Assembly: GCA_002869065.1 (NCBI GenBank)
Contig: PKTR01000002.1
Span: 806,001 to 870,000, forward strand
Source of the DNA: Hyphomicrobiales bacterium
Lineage (GTDB): Bacteria; Pseudomonadota; Alphaproteobacteria; Rhizobiales; Rhodobiaceae
Direction of reading: 5' to 3'
DNA length: 64,000 nt
Shown: positions 41,867 to 50,888 of the stretch, piece after piece
Position numbering within the stretch: position 1 is the stretch's first letter
Layout: each line of letters begins with the position of its first letter
Notes under the pieces: model-generated
Told to the model about the DNA's origin: nothing
The model's database searches: none
The model's input: only the letters and a program-made list of their open reading frames with translations
Program-made: the position numbers and the translations under genes

Positions 41867-44278
41867 CTATCCAGCGGCCTTCTTCTGACCCTGATTGAGG
41901 ATCGCGGGCACGATCTTTGCCGGCACGTCGTCAGCGACCACCATGCCCTCGCGCAGATAGATGACGCGGTCGCAGGCGTTCATGTGGCTCGGCCGGTTGG
42001 TGACGATGATGACGGTCGCCTTGCCGCGCAGATCGTTGAGCTTCTCGATCAGCGCCTTGTCGCCTTCCTGGTCGAGATAGGTGCCGGGCTCGTCGAACAG
42101 GTAGATTGCCGCCGATTTGGTCAGCGCGCGGGCGATCGACAGCCGCTGCTTGAAGCCTTCCGGCAGGGCCTCGCGGTTGCCGAGGCGAAGATGGGTGTCG
42201 AGCCCATCGGTCAGCGCGCCGTCATTTTCCGGAATGCCGGCCTCGCGCAGCGCACGCTCGATATCCTCGCGGGTCGCGGTCGGCTCGGCGAGCAGCATGT
42301 TCTGGGACACCGTGCCGTAGAAGAAGAAGTTCTGCTGCGGCACGTAGGCGATGGCGTTGCGCAGCTCGCCCGTGTCGATCTGCCGCACGTTGAGGTCGTC
42401 GATGCTGATCACGCCGGCCTGCGGCTGGTAGAGGTTGAGCAACAGCTTCAACAGCGTCGACTTGCCGGCACCGCTCGGCCCGGCGATGGCGACGAGCTGG
42501 CCGGCCGGAATCTTGAAGGTCGCACCCTTCACCACCGGCTCGGCGTTCGGCGCGTAGCGGAAGCCGACGCCGGCAAAGGTGATCTCGCCTTCGAAGCTGC
42601 GCAGCACGGAGGGGATCTGGCCCGGCTGACGTTCGGTGCGGATGCGCATCAACTGGTTGATCTGGCGGATCGTGTCGGCGAACTGGCTGATCCGGTTGAT
42701 GCTGAGGAAGGCAATCTGGATCGGCGACAGGATGCGCCAGATGAACACCATCGAGGCGATCAGACCGCCGACCGACAGCGCTTCGTTGATGACGAGCAGC
42801 GCGCCGACGCCGAGCGTCGTGACACCGGCCAGGGTCACAAGGCTCTGCGAGATGGTGTGCAGCGACATGTTGAAGAACTGGGCGTCGAATTTCAGCGCCA
42901 TCGCGTGCCGCGACAGTTCCTCATAGCGCTGGCGCCAGATCGCTTCGGCGCCGATCTCGCGGATATTGCGGCGCTTCTGCAGGATCTCGATCTGCAGCGT
43001 CTGCAGCTTGGTGCGGTTGCGGCCGGTTTCGGCGACGTGCCGCTTGACCTTCGGCAGCGAGGCGAAGGCCAGAACCGCGAACACGACGACCAGCGCCAAC
43101 GGCACGAAAACCAGCGGGCCGGCGATCAGCGTAATGGCAACAAAGAAGATGATCGTGAACGGCAGGTCCATCACCGCGTTGACGATGTTGCCGCTGAAGA
43201 ACTCGCGGAAGCTCTCGAACTGGCGGAAACGCGAGATCTGCGCGCCGATCGAAGCGCTTTCGGTCATGGCGATCGGCATGGTGACGATCTGCCGGAACGC
43301 CTGGATGACAAGTTCGGAATCGAAACGAGTGCCGACATAGGCGACCAGCTTGCTGCGCCGGCGGCGCAACAGCCACTCGGAGGCGATGACGGCGGCAACC
43401 GCGACGAAGAAATACGCCAGCGTCTCCAGCGACCGGGCGCCGATCACGCGGTTGTAGACGTTCATCACGTAGATCGGCGTCAACAGCGCCAGCAGATTGG
43501 CGAACAGGGTGAAGACGGCGATCGTCGCGATCGGGCGCTTCAGCTTGCCGAGCGATTCCCAGAACCAGTTCTGCCGGCGCAGCGCTGCCGGATCGAGCTC
43601 TTCGGAGCCGCGCTCGACGAAGAACAGGGTCTGACGGCAGGTCTGGGGCTTTTCGAGACGGAAGGTGCCAAGCGCGCCACGGAAGACCAGAAGCCGGTCG
43701 TCGTCCTGCCGCTCGACGATCACCAGAGGTTCGCCGTCCTCGTCGAGGCCGATGCAGGGAAACTGTTCCGATTTCAGCGCCGAGGTGCAGGTGTGGCGCT
43801 CCTTGGTGACATAGCCGACGCGGTGCAATACCGCGCGCAGGCCTTCGACACCGCGGATCGGATCGAAATGCGGCAGCGCTTCGAGAAGATGGCGTTCCTC
43901 ACCGCCCCAGTTGAGCACGGTGAGCAACGGCCGCAGGCAGGCGGCGGCCGGCGTTTCCGCTTCCTCGCGGTCGATCCGCGGGCTGAACCTTGTGCTCCCC
44001 GATGCGGCCTGACCGGTGCCGGCCGTGCTGTCCGCATCGGCGGCCGCGGCACGGTCGTCTTCGGTCTCAGCCGCAGCGGACACATCGGCGTAGGTCGGGA
44101 ATCCGGTGAACGCCTCGTTCACCCGCGACTGGCGCGCGCGCGCATCGTCGCCCGCCATGGCCTCGCGATCGGCGCGCAGGGCTTTCAGCGTTTCCATCCA
44201 GGACGGCTGCCAGTCGGCCGGCGGCGGTGTCTGCTGGACGACCCGCTTGCCCTCGCGCGGGGTGCCTCTGTCGGTCAT
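41867..44278 (-). CDS. Type I secretion ABC transporter, second of a tandem pair
   Basis: An 803-residue permease-ATPase. Residues ~1-120 are low-complexity; ~130-250 look like a degenerate C39-like peptidase domain without the catalytic Cys. A six-helix membrane domain follows, then the nucleotide-binding domain. The Walker A is canonical (GPSGAGKST, near 598) and Walker B is intact (LFDEP near 726). However, the signature reads LPEGFKQR instead of LSGGQ, and the switch position has TNRPS where a His is usual (HR). The start overlaps the stop of the upstream ABC gene by 4 bases. It probably pairs with that protein as a heterodimer. Confidence 0.9.
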   Translation of the reverse strand: MTDRGTPREGKRVVQQTPPPADWQPSWMETLKALRADREAMAGDDARARQSRVNEAFTGFPTYADVSAAAETEDDRAAAADADSTAGTGQAASGSTRFSPRIDREEAETPAAACLRPLLTVLNWGGEERHLLEALPHFDPIRGVEGLRAVLHRVGYVTKERHTCTSALKSEQFPCIGLDEDGEPLVIVERQDDDRLLVFRGALGTFRLEKPQTCRQTLFFVERGSEELDPAALRRQNWFWESLGKLKRPIATIAVFTLFANLLALLTPIYVMNVYNRVIGARSLETLAYFFVAVAAVIASEWLLRRRRSKLVAYVGTRFDSELVIQAFRQIVTMPIAMTESASIGAQISRFRQFESFREFFSGNIVNAVMDLPFTIIFFVAITLIAGPLVFVPLALVVVFAVLAFASLPKVKRHVAETGRNRTKLQTLQIEILQKRRNIREIGAEAIWRQRYEELSRHAMALKFDAQFFNMSLHTISQSLVTLAGVTTLGVGALLVINEALSVGGLIASMVFIWRILSPIQIAFLSINRISQFADTIRQINQLMRIRTERQPGQIPSVLRSFEGEITFAGVGFRYAPNAEPVVKGATFKIPAGQLVAIAGPSGAGKSTLLKLLLNLYQPQAGVISIDDLNVRQIDTGELRNAIAYVPQQNFFFYGTVSQNMLLAEPTATREDIERALREAGIPENDGALTDGLDTHLRLGNREALPEGFKQRLSIARALTKSAAIYLFDEPGTYLDQEGDKALIEKLNDLRGKATVIIVTNRPSHMNACDRVIYLREGMVVADDVPAKIVPAILNQGQKKAAG

Positions 44279-46119
44279 GCCTGCGCCTCCCGCTTTTCGG
44301 GGGCTTCGAACTCGCGGCCACCGACCAGAGTCGGAATACCGTCATGGATCTCGAACAACCGGTCGGCCAGATTGAAATAGGACGGCCGGTTGGAGCTCAT
44401 GACGATCGAGGTCTTGCCGCGCAAGGTCTCGAGATAGCGGATCACGTCCTGATCGGCCTCACGATCGAGGAACGCCTGCGGCTCGTCCATGACCAGGATC
44501 GCCGGCTTGCGGGCGATGGCGCGGGCGATCGCGATACGCTGCAGGAATCCGCCGGGCAGCGCTTCGACGAGGCTGTCGCCGAGCGGTGTGTCGTAGCCGG
44601 CCGGCAGCCGGTGGACGATCGCCTCAACGCCGGTCTCGCGGCAGGCTTCGCGCGCTTCGTCGACGAGCGGGCCGTAGCCGAACAGCGTCAGGTTGTCGAG
44701 AATCGTGCCCTTGAACATAACCGGCTTCTGACCGACGAAGCCGACCAGATGGCGAATGTCACGGTGCTGCAGATAGGGGTCCAGATCGCCGATGCGGATC
44801 GTGCCGGTATCCGGCTGACGCTCGCCCCAGACGAGATCGAGCAGGGCCGACTTGGCGCCGTTGCTGGCGCCCTTGAGGGCGATGAATTCGCCGGACTCCA
44901 CAGTGAGATGAACGTCGTTCAGCAGAGGCTTGCCATGTTCGCTCAGGGCCACGCCCTGCAGCAGCACGACCGGCGGCGCGCCGTCGGCATCGAGCGCCAA
45001 CGCGGGTGCAAGTGGCGACGGCCGCGGCAGTTCAAACAGGCTCTGCGCTTCCTTCAGGGCCAGATTGATGGTCTGCAGCTCACTCCACACGCTGATCGCG
45101 CGCAGCAGCGGCTGGATCATGCGGGTGGTCAGCATGGTGCAGGCGGCGAGCGTGCCGACCGTCATGTGGCCGTAGACGGCGAGAACGGCACCGATGGTCA
45201 CCATGAGAACGGTGGTGACGTTGGCCAGCGACAGGCCGATGGTCTGCGCCATGCCGTTCAGATTGATCATCTGGTAGTGGATGCGCGCCGTGGTCTCCTG
45301 CAGCCGCTCGAAGCGGCGCAGCAGGAACGGCTCCATGCCCAGGCTCTTGGCGGTCTGGATGCCGGACAGGCACTCCATCAGGAAGTCATAGCGGCGGTCG
45401 TTGTGCTGATGCTGCTCTTCGAGCGTGCCGCGCAGGCGGCGAGCGCGCTGCGAGGTTTCATAGCCGACGGCAACGGCGACCGAGATCGGAATGACCGCAA
45501 GCGGGCCGCCGATCAGGATCAGCATGGCGAAGAAGATAAGCATGAATGGCAGGTCGAGCAGTGCGAGCCGCGACTGGCCGCCATAGAAATCGGCCAGCGT
45601 GCTGATCGCGGTCAGACGGTCGTTGAGCGCGCTCGGCGGTGTGTCCGCCAGGCGGTGGTCAGGGGCATTCAACACCCGGTCGATGGCATCGAGCGAGGCG
45701 ACATGGGCAAACCCGGTCGCCTTCCAGCCGATCACATACGACCGGGACAGGCGCAGAAGCGCCTCGATGATGACAACAACGACCAGACCGAGGATCATCA
45801 TCGCCAGCGTCATGTAGGCGGTGTTGGGAATGATCCGGTCGTAGACCTGGAGGATCACCAGCGGCAGGGCAAGGCCGAGCATGTTGATGATCACGGAAGC
45901 GACGATGACCGAACGGGACACTTCCGAATAGCTGGTCCATTCGGGCCCGAGCGCCGACAGGCTCGGCAAGCCGGCCTTCCACGGCGACCCGCACCCGGCA
46001 CCGGCTTCATCACCATCCGGTATTCTGCCCGCGGCACGCGCATCATCGCCCGTCGCAGCTTGCCTGCTGCTACGGGAAAGGATGCGTTTCGCGAAACGTT
46101 TTGCGGTGTGGCCCGTCAT
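44275..46119 (-). CDS. Type I secretion ABC transporter, first of a tandem pair
   Basis: A 614-residue permease-ATPase. The membrane domain begins near residue 80 (SVIVASVIINMLGLALPLV) with about six helices. The nucleotide-binding domain has an altered Walker A (GASNGAKS near 415: Ala replaces the Gly before the Lys), signature LPGGFLQR in place of LSGGQ, Walker B ILVMDEP intact with its Glu, and SSNRPS at the switch, where Asn stands for His. It shares the odd signature and switch with its neighbour, suggesting co-evolution. ATG 46119 is chosen over TTG 46128. It is first in the secretion operon. Confidence 0.88.
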   Translation of the reverse strand: MTGHTAKRFAKRILSRSSRQAATGDDARAAGRIPDGDEAGAGCGSPWKAGLPSLSALGPEWTSYSEVSRSVIVASVIINMLGLALPLVILQVYDRIIPNTAYMTLAMMILGLVVVVIIEALLRLSRSYVIGWKATGFAHVASLDAIDRVLNAPDHRLADTPPSALNDRLTAISTLADFYGGQSRLALLDLPFMLIFFAMLILIGGPLAVIPISVAVAVGYETSQRARRLRGTLEEQHQHNDRRYDFLMECLSGIQTAKSLGMEPFLLRRFERLQETTARIHYQMINLNGMAQTIGLSLANVTTVLMVTIGAVLAVYGHMTVGTLAACTMLTTRMIQPLLRAISVWSELQTINLALKEAQSLFELPRPSPLAPALALDADGAPPVVLLQGVALSEHGKPLLNDVHLTVESGEFIALKGASNGAKSALLDLVWGERQPDTGTIRIGDLDPYLQHRDIRHLVGFVGQKPVMFKGTILDNLTLFGYGPLVDEAREACRETGVEAIVHRLPAGYDTPLGDSLVEALPGGFLQRIAIARAIARKPAILVMDEPQAFLDREADQDVIRYLETLRGKTSIVMSSNRPSYFNLADRLFEIHDGIPTLVGGREFEAPEKREAQA

Positions 46120-46303
46120 GCCGCTCAAGGATCGTTACAAAAACTCGCAATGCCGCAGTTCGGCATTTGGGCATGACGGTAGGCCACGACTGCTTAGCGA
46201 GCGGTTAACCATACGGCGGGAATTGCCCAAAAACCGCGGAAAACAGTCCTATCCTGCAACTTTTATGCGAAACTCGTACTGACGGAACGACCGTAGGGCG
46301 ATC

Positions 46304-46340
46304 AAAACGAAAAACCGCCCGCTGGAGATCCGGCGGGCGG
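46304..46340 (-). terminator. Rho-independent terminator of the hydroxyacid dehydrogenase gene
   Basis: An 11-bp GC-rich stem (46315-46325 with 46330-46340, one G-T pair) with a 4-base loop, followed on the minus strand by TTTTTCGTTTT. It ends the dehydrogenase transcript about 30 bases after its stop. Confidence 0.9.
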
Positions 46341-46372
46341 CTGAAAGCAAACTCGGGCGTGCGGGGATGCGC

Positions 46373-47359
46373 TCAGAGCATCGCCGGCAGGACGCGATCC
46401 GGCGGCCGGTGGCCGTCCATGTAGGTCTTGATGTTGATAATGACCTTCTCGCCCATGTCGATACGGCCCTCGACGGTCGCCGAGCCCATATGCGGCAGAA
46501 GCACGACCTTCTCCGATTTGGCGAGCTTGGGATTGACCGCCGGCTCGTGCTCGAACACGTCGAGGCCGGCGCCGGCGATGTCGCCGGAATCGACCATGCG
46601 GGCGAGCGCGTTCTCGTCGATCACCTCGCCGCGCGCGGTGTTGACGATGTAGCTGCCCTTCTTCATCAGCTTCAGCCGGCGGGCCGACAGGAGATGGAAG
46701 GTCGCGGGCGTATGCGGGCAATGCACCGAGACCACGTCCATGCGGGCGAGCATCTGGTCGAGGCTTTCCCAATAGGTTGCCTCGAGCTCTTCCTCGATGC
46801 CGGCCGGAACACGGCGGCGGTTGTGATAATGGATCGACATGCCGAAGGCCTTGGCGCGGCGCGCAACCGCGGTGCCGATACGGCCCATGCCGATGATGCC
46901 GAGGCGGCGGCCCCAGATCCGGTGGCCGAGCATCCAGGTCGGCGACCAGCCGGACCATTCGTCGCGCTCCATCACCTTGATGCCCTCGGCCAGACGGCGC
47001 GGCACGGCAAGGATCAGCGCCATGGTCATGTCGGCGGTATCTTCGGTGAGAACCCCCGGCGTGTTGGTCACGGTGATGCCGCGCGTATTGGCGGTTTCCA
47101 CGTCGATGTTGTCGACGCCGTTACCGAAATTGGCAACCAGGCGCAGATTCGGCCCCGCCTGCGACAATATCGCCGCATCGATGCGGTCGGTCACGGTCGG
47201 TACCAGGACGTCGGCGGTCTTCACCGCCTCGACCAGCTCGGCCTGGGTCATGGGCCTGTCCGAATCGTTCAGACGCGTATCGAACAGCTCGCGCATGCGC
47301 GTTTCGATAACGTCAGGCAGGCGGCGGGTTACGACAACCAGGGGCTTTTTCTTCGGCAT
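46373..47359 (-). CDS. D-isomer 2-hydroxyacid dehydrogenase (glyoxylate/hydroxypyruvate reductase type)
   Basis: NAD(P)-dependent reductase of 328 residues. The Rossmann motif is GIIGMGRIGTAVARRA. The catalytic Arg lies in NTARGEVID, the Glu in DVFEHEP and the His in LLPHMGSAT. It resembles glyoxylate reductase GyaR/GhrB-like proteins, but substrate is inferred. ATG 47359 gives the usual length; upstream in-frame sequence is not conserved-looking. A strong terminator follows the stop. The divergent SH3 gene starts about 200 bases upstream. Confidence 0.9.
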   Translation of the reverse strand: MPKKKPLVVVTRRLPDVIETRMRELFDTRLNDSDRPMTQAELVEAVKTADVLVPTVTDRIDAAILSQAGPNLRLVANFGNGVDNIDVETANTRGITVTNTPGVLTEDTADMTMALILAVPRRLAEGIKVMERDEWSGWSPTWMLGHRIWGRRLGIIGMGRIGTAVARRAKAFGMSIHYHNRRRVPAGIEEELEATYWESLDQMLARMDVVSVHCPHTPATFHLLSARRLKLMKKGSYIVNTARGEVIDENALARMVDSGDIAGAGLDVFEHEPAVNPKLAKSEKVVLLPHMGSATVEGRIDMGEKVIINIKTYMDGHRPPDRVLPAML

Positions 47360-47460
47360 GCTCCTCGCCTCAGCTCGTTGAGAGCTCCTTAACCGTGATC
47401 GTGCCACAGTTTCGACGACAAAAGAATGCGGACTGGCACTGCCCGTCCACGGCGTCTTCT

Positions 47461-47494
47461 GTAGCAGAAAGGTTTGCAATAACAAACCTGCTAC
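47461..47494. other. Bulged hairpin in a divergent promoter region
   Basis: GTAGCA...TGCTAC outer stem and GGTTTG/CAAACC inner stem enclose a CAATAA loop, with a 4-base GAAA bulge on one side. It lies between the divergent dehydrogenase and SH3 genes. Twelve base pairs are too many to ignore in a spacer of this size; it could be an operator or a leader structure. Confidence 0.55.
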
Positions 47495-47565
47495 CTCACT
47501 TATCCGGAAGACAGCCAAAAAGCGACGCGAGAACCGCGCCGCTGTCGCGTCAGGAGGACCGTTCG

Positions 47566-48162
47566 TTGTCGATGCCGGAATCCGGAGACACCGATACCAT
47601 CACGCTTCGCGCAAAGGCGCCAGTGGGCCGGCTGGCAGTGCGCTGGCTTGCCGCGCTCATGCTCGCCTGCTTCGCGCTGGCCAGCACGGGCATCGCCGAT
47701 ACCGCAAGCGCACAAACGGTCAAGACCGGGCCGAGCGGCCTGCCGCTGCCCCGCTTCGTCAGCCTGAAATCCGACCGTATCAATGTGCGCCGCGGACCGG
47801 GCCGCGACCATGAGGTGGTGTGGATCTTCGTGCGCGCCGGGCTGCCGGTCGAGGTGGTTCAGGAATTCGAGAACTGGCGCCGGATCCGCGATGCGGACGG
47901 CGAGGAAGGCTGGGTTTTCCACAGCTTGTTGTCAGGCCGGCGCACCGCGCTCGTCGCACCCTGGGAAAAGGATGGTGAGCCCGAGAGCGTCCATGGCGAA
48001 CCCGAATCGCAATCCCCAGTGAGCGCGTTCGTGAAGCCGGGCGTGCTCGCCAATGTGCACGAATGCACCGGCACCTGGTGCCGGATCGGCGGCGAGGGCT
48101 GGGCAGGCTGGATCGATCAGACCCGGCTGTGGGGCGTCTATCCGCAGGAAACCGTCGAGTAG
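47566..48162 (+). CDS. Exported SH3-domain protein
   Basis: A 198-residue protein with a hydrophobic segment near residues 25-50 (LAALMLACFALASTG then TASA-QTV) that acts as a signal or anchor. Two SH3-like repeats follow (residues ~65-125 with KSDRINVRRGPGRDHEVVW; ~145-190 with VKPGVLANVHECTGTWCRI). SH3b domains of this kind bind peptidoglycan or peptides in the periplasm. The AGGAGG site best fits a TTG start at 47566, but an ATG at 47572 is possible. No partner gene is adjacent. Confidence 0.8.
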   Translation: MSMPESGDTDTITLRAKAPVGRLAVRWLAALMLACFALASTGIADTASAQTVKTGPSGLPLPRFVSLKSDRINVRRGPGRDHEVVWIFVRAGLPVEVVQEFENWRRIRDADGEEGWVFHSLLSGRRTALVAPWEKDGEPESVHGEPESQSPVSAFVKPGVLANVHECTGTWCRIGGEGWAGWIDQTRLWGVYPQETVE

Positions 48163-48442
48163 CCGAGCGGTTCGCCCAGGTGCCGGAACAGGCCAGGCGC
48201 GACATGCCGGTGTCCGGTTTCTGCCCGCCAGAAAAGCAATATCTTCCGTTACGTCATCCGAATAGCCACTTAGGGCACAGCATCGAAGAATTGTCTTAGC
48301 GCAATGAATTTCTTCCGTTTTTAGCGTCCGGCTTTACCAAATCTAAGAACCCTGTGTCGTAGTGTGGGTATGACCAGGGGGGATTTGTCTGTGTCGCAGC
48401 CATTCGCGGCGCCGTTCCCCGAAACGACCAGGGGCGTCTGAC

Positions 48443-50044
48443 GTGAGCGTGCAGACAAAGAAGAAATTTCCCGTCGAACTGGCGAGTATCGCCGGTCTGA
48501 TGAGTGTCTTCGTTTTCATCGAAATCAAATTCGGCGTGTTCGCGGCGCTTGCCGCCAGCATGTCCGAGGCGCTGCCGGTAGCGCATGAGCACGGCCTGAC
48601 CGTGACGGCGGCTCTGTGGATCGGCCTTGCGGTGTACAGTGCTCGGCGACGCTATGACCTGTCGCGGGAAATCCGTGCCCGCCAGTCGCTCGAGATCGAC
48701 GTCGAGCTGGCACGCATCATCGACGAGCCGACCGGACTGCCGAACAAGCTCGGCTTCGACAGCGTCGTCACCGAGGCGGTTCACAAACACGGCCGCGACA
48801 ATCTCTCCATCGCCGGCTTCGAGATCGCCAACTTCGAGGCGTTGAAAACCTCCTATGGCGGCAAGCTGTGCAGCGGCGTCGAGTTCTGCAACAAACTTTC
48901 CGCGCTCGTGGCCGACCGGCTGGTGGAAGTGGCGGGCATGCTCGATTTCATCGCGCGGGGGGAAGGCGCGACCTTCTACGTGGCGCTGCTCGGCGAAGAT
49001 GTCGACCGCAGGCGGGCGCGTTTCGAAGCATTCCATGTGGCTTTCGAAGCGCTGTGCGCGGATACCACGACGATCGACAACATTCCGATCCGGATGATGC
49101 CGGCTTCCGCGCTCGTATCGCCCGATATGGTTCCCGAAGAGAACCCCTACATGGTCGACAATTGCCTGCGCCGGCTGCATTTCGCTTTGCGCCGCGCGCG
49201 CAATCTGCCGGGGCATCTGGCGCATTTCAGCGAAGAGATGGAGGAGCAGCTTCGCCATCGCGCCTTCGTCGAAGCCAATCTGGAGGCCGGCATCTGCAAC
49301 GGCGAGATCGTGCCCTACTTCCAGCCCTTCATCGACCTGAAGCAGAACAAGATCGTCGGCTTCGAAGTGCTCGCCCGCTGGCGCCATCCGACGGCCGGCC
49401 TGCTGATGCCCGCCCTGTTCATCCCGATTGCCGAAGACATGGGCCTGCTTGGAACGGCAACCCTGTCGATCCTCGACAATGCCTGCCGCACGGCGCGCGA
49501 CTGGATCGGCGACATGCGGCTCGCGATCAATATCTCGCCGACGGATCTGTGCGACACCACTCTGATGCGGCGCTTCGTCAATCTGCTCGACCAGAATTCC
49601 ATCCCGCCGGGCAACATCGAGATCGAAATCACGGAAAACGCCTTCATCGAAGAGGCGACGGCGATCTCGGCCGCGCTGATGGAGCTCAAAAACGCCGGCA
49701 TCAAGATCTCGATCGACGATTTCGGCACCGGCTATTCGAGCCTGCATCATCTGCGCATCCTGCCATTCGACAAGATCAAGATCGACCAGTCGTTCATCAA
49801 GGACATGCTGACCAACTCGGAAAGCCGCTCGATCGTCGAGGCGATCATCGCGCTGGCCGCCAGCCTCGGCCTGCCGACGACGGCGGAAGGGATCGAGTCC
49901 GACGAATATCGCGAGGCGCTCTACGATCTCGGCTGCACCATCGGCCAGGGTTACCTGTTCGCCAAGCCGATCCCGCCCGAGGACGTCGCGGAGTTCCTGG
50001 CGAACTTCGAGGCCGCCGCCGCAGAGGTTTCGGCCGCCGCCTAA
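48443..50044 (+). CDS. EAL-domain cyclic-di-GMP phosphodiesterase with degenerate GGDEF-like domain
   Basis: A 533-residue membrane-anchored signalling protein. Two N-terminal hydrophobic segments (~15-65) precede a cytosolic region whose diguanylate-cyclase signature is lost: RGEGATF stands where GGDEF is expected, near residue 175. The EAL domain (~280-520) keeps its key residues: EVLARWRHP, INISPTDL, EIEITENAF, DDFGTGYSSL, KIKIDQSF and AEGIE, so it is predicted to hydrolyse c-di-GMP. GTG 48443 is the start. A strong terminator follows at 50071. Confidence 0.9.
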   Translation: MSVQTKKKFPVELASIAGLMSVFVFIEIKFGVFAALAASMSEALPVAHEHGLTVTAALWIGLAVYSARRRYDLSREIRARQSLEIDVELARIIDEPTGLPNKLGFDSVVTEAVHKHGRDNLSIAGFEIANFEALKTSYGGKLCSGVEFCNKLSALVADRLVEVAGMLDFIARGEGATFYVALLGEDVDRRRARFEAFHVAFEALCADTTTIDNIPIRMMPASALVSPDMVPEENPYMVDNCLRRLHFALRRARNLPGHLAHFSEEMEEQLRHRAFVEANLEAGICNGEIVPYFQPFIDLKQNKIVGFEVLARWRHPTAGLLMPALFIPIAEDMGLLGTATLSILDNACRTARDWIGDMRLAINISPTDLCDTTLMRRFVNLLDQNSIPPGNIEIEITENAFIEEATAISAALMELKNAGIKISIDDFGTGYSSLHHLRILPFDKIKIDQSFIKDMLTNSESRSIVEAIIALAASLGLPTTAEGIESDEYREALYDLGCTIGQGYLFAKPIPPEDVAEFLANFEAAAAEVSAAA

Positions 50045-50070
50045 ACGGTCAGGCCAGCCCTGGCGATTTC

Positions 50071-50109
50071 AAACCCCGCGCGACACCGCTCGTGCGGGGT
50101 TTTGTTTGT
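50071..50109 (+). terminator. Rho-independent terminator after the EAL gene
   Basis: Stem AAACCCCGCGCGA with its near-complement (one G-T pair) at 50071-50103, then TTTTGTTTGTTT. It lies about 27 bases after the EAL stop. Confidence 0.9.
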
Positions 50110-50159
50110 TTGGGGTGAGCGGCGTGTAGTGGCGTTCGCGAACGCTGCGGGAGTTGGCC

Positions 50160-50370
50160 TGCGCTCACGGCTGAGCGCGGACTGTCGTCCGCTAGCCTCC
50201 GCGGGGGCGGGCTGCCGCCTCAAGTCGGGTGTTCCCGACTTGTCAGTCTATATAGAGCAGAACACGGGAACACCCGTGTTCTGCGGCGCAGTCGGCCTTG
50301 CGAACCCTGCCGAGTAAGTTTGCGCTCACGGCTGAGCGCGGACTATCGTCCGCTAGCCTCCGCGGGGGCG
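50160..50370. repeat. Direct 50-base duplication and palindromes
   Basis: Two 50-base direct copies (50160-50209 and 50321-50370) differ by one base. Between them lie the AAGTCGGGTGTTCCCGACTT palindrome (50222-50241) and a GAACACGG...CCGTGTTC palindrome (50261-50282), in the same order as near 22627-22686. No gene is visible here. Confidence 0.8.
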
Positions 50371-50475
50371 CCCTCTCGGGCGGCGGCCGGTCGGCCTTGC
50401 GAACCCTCCGGGTTCGGTGAGTGCAATACGGCCAACGTTTATGAGCACAACGCCAGCCGAACACACGCCCCGTCG

Positions 50476-50494
50476 CCCCAGACTTGATCCGGGG
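50476..50494. repeat. CCCC...GATCCGGGG palindrome
   Basis: A copy of the CCGGACTTGATCCGG-type palindrome, flanked by GTCTATTGC, which is found in reverse at 22509-22518. It belongs to the same mosaic as 22517-22855. Confidence 0.7.
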
Positions 50495-50552
50495 TCTATT
50501 GCCCCCCTCGGACCGGTATGCCGGCGGTGAGTTTGCCCTGTGCCCCCTACCC

Positions 50553-50700
50553 GGTCATCCTCCGGCTCGACCGGAGGATCGGCCAGCAACAGACACCCAC
50601 TTTGCAGATTAGAGCGCATGGGGTGCTTCGTTCACTGCCATACCTCACCACTCCGCCGAGCGCCTGGAGAACGATCCTCCGGTCAAGCCGGAGGATGACG
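50553..50700. repeat. Inverted pair of REP-like repeats (pair 2)
   Basis: Copies at 50553-50585 and 50672-50700 are in opposite orientation, with the same palindrome and spacing class as the pair at 22306-22451. It resembles a REPIN-type doublet. No gene is seen between 50045 and 50888 other than the repeats and terminators. Confidence 0.8.
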
Positions 50701-50794
50701 CCTGAGAGGGTGGAATGACGCGGTGGGGGAAGGAACGATAGCCCGCATGACGGCGACGGCGACCAACGGGTCACCAACAAACGCCTCCGCAAAC

Positions 50795-50826
50795 AAAAAA
50801 CCGGCCCGGGTTATCCCGAGCCGGTT
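50795..50826 (-). terminator. Rho-independent terminator of the TadG-like gene
   Basis: AACCGGC(T/C)CGGG stem around an ATAA loop with a T-run on the minus strand (50800-50795). It lies about 60 bases after the TadG-like stop. Confidence 0.88.
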
Positions 50827-50888
50827 TGTCTCATTTTCATATGGCTGCTTTGCCGCCGCACCTGGCGGCAGGCCGTGTGTCGAAGGGA

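Noticed and set aside
41855-44380. Long plus-strand open frame opposite the second ABC gene
   Set aside because: Antisense shadow; composition (many Asp, Gln, Arg) is typical of reversed GC-rich coding sequence.
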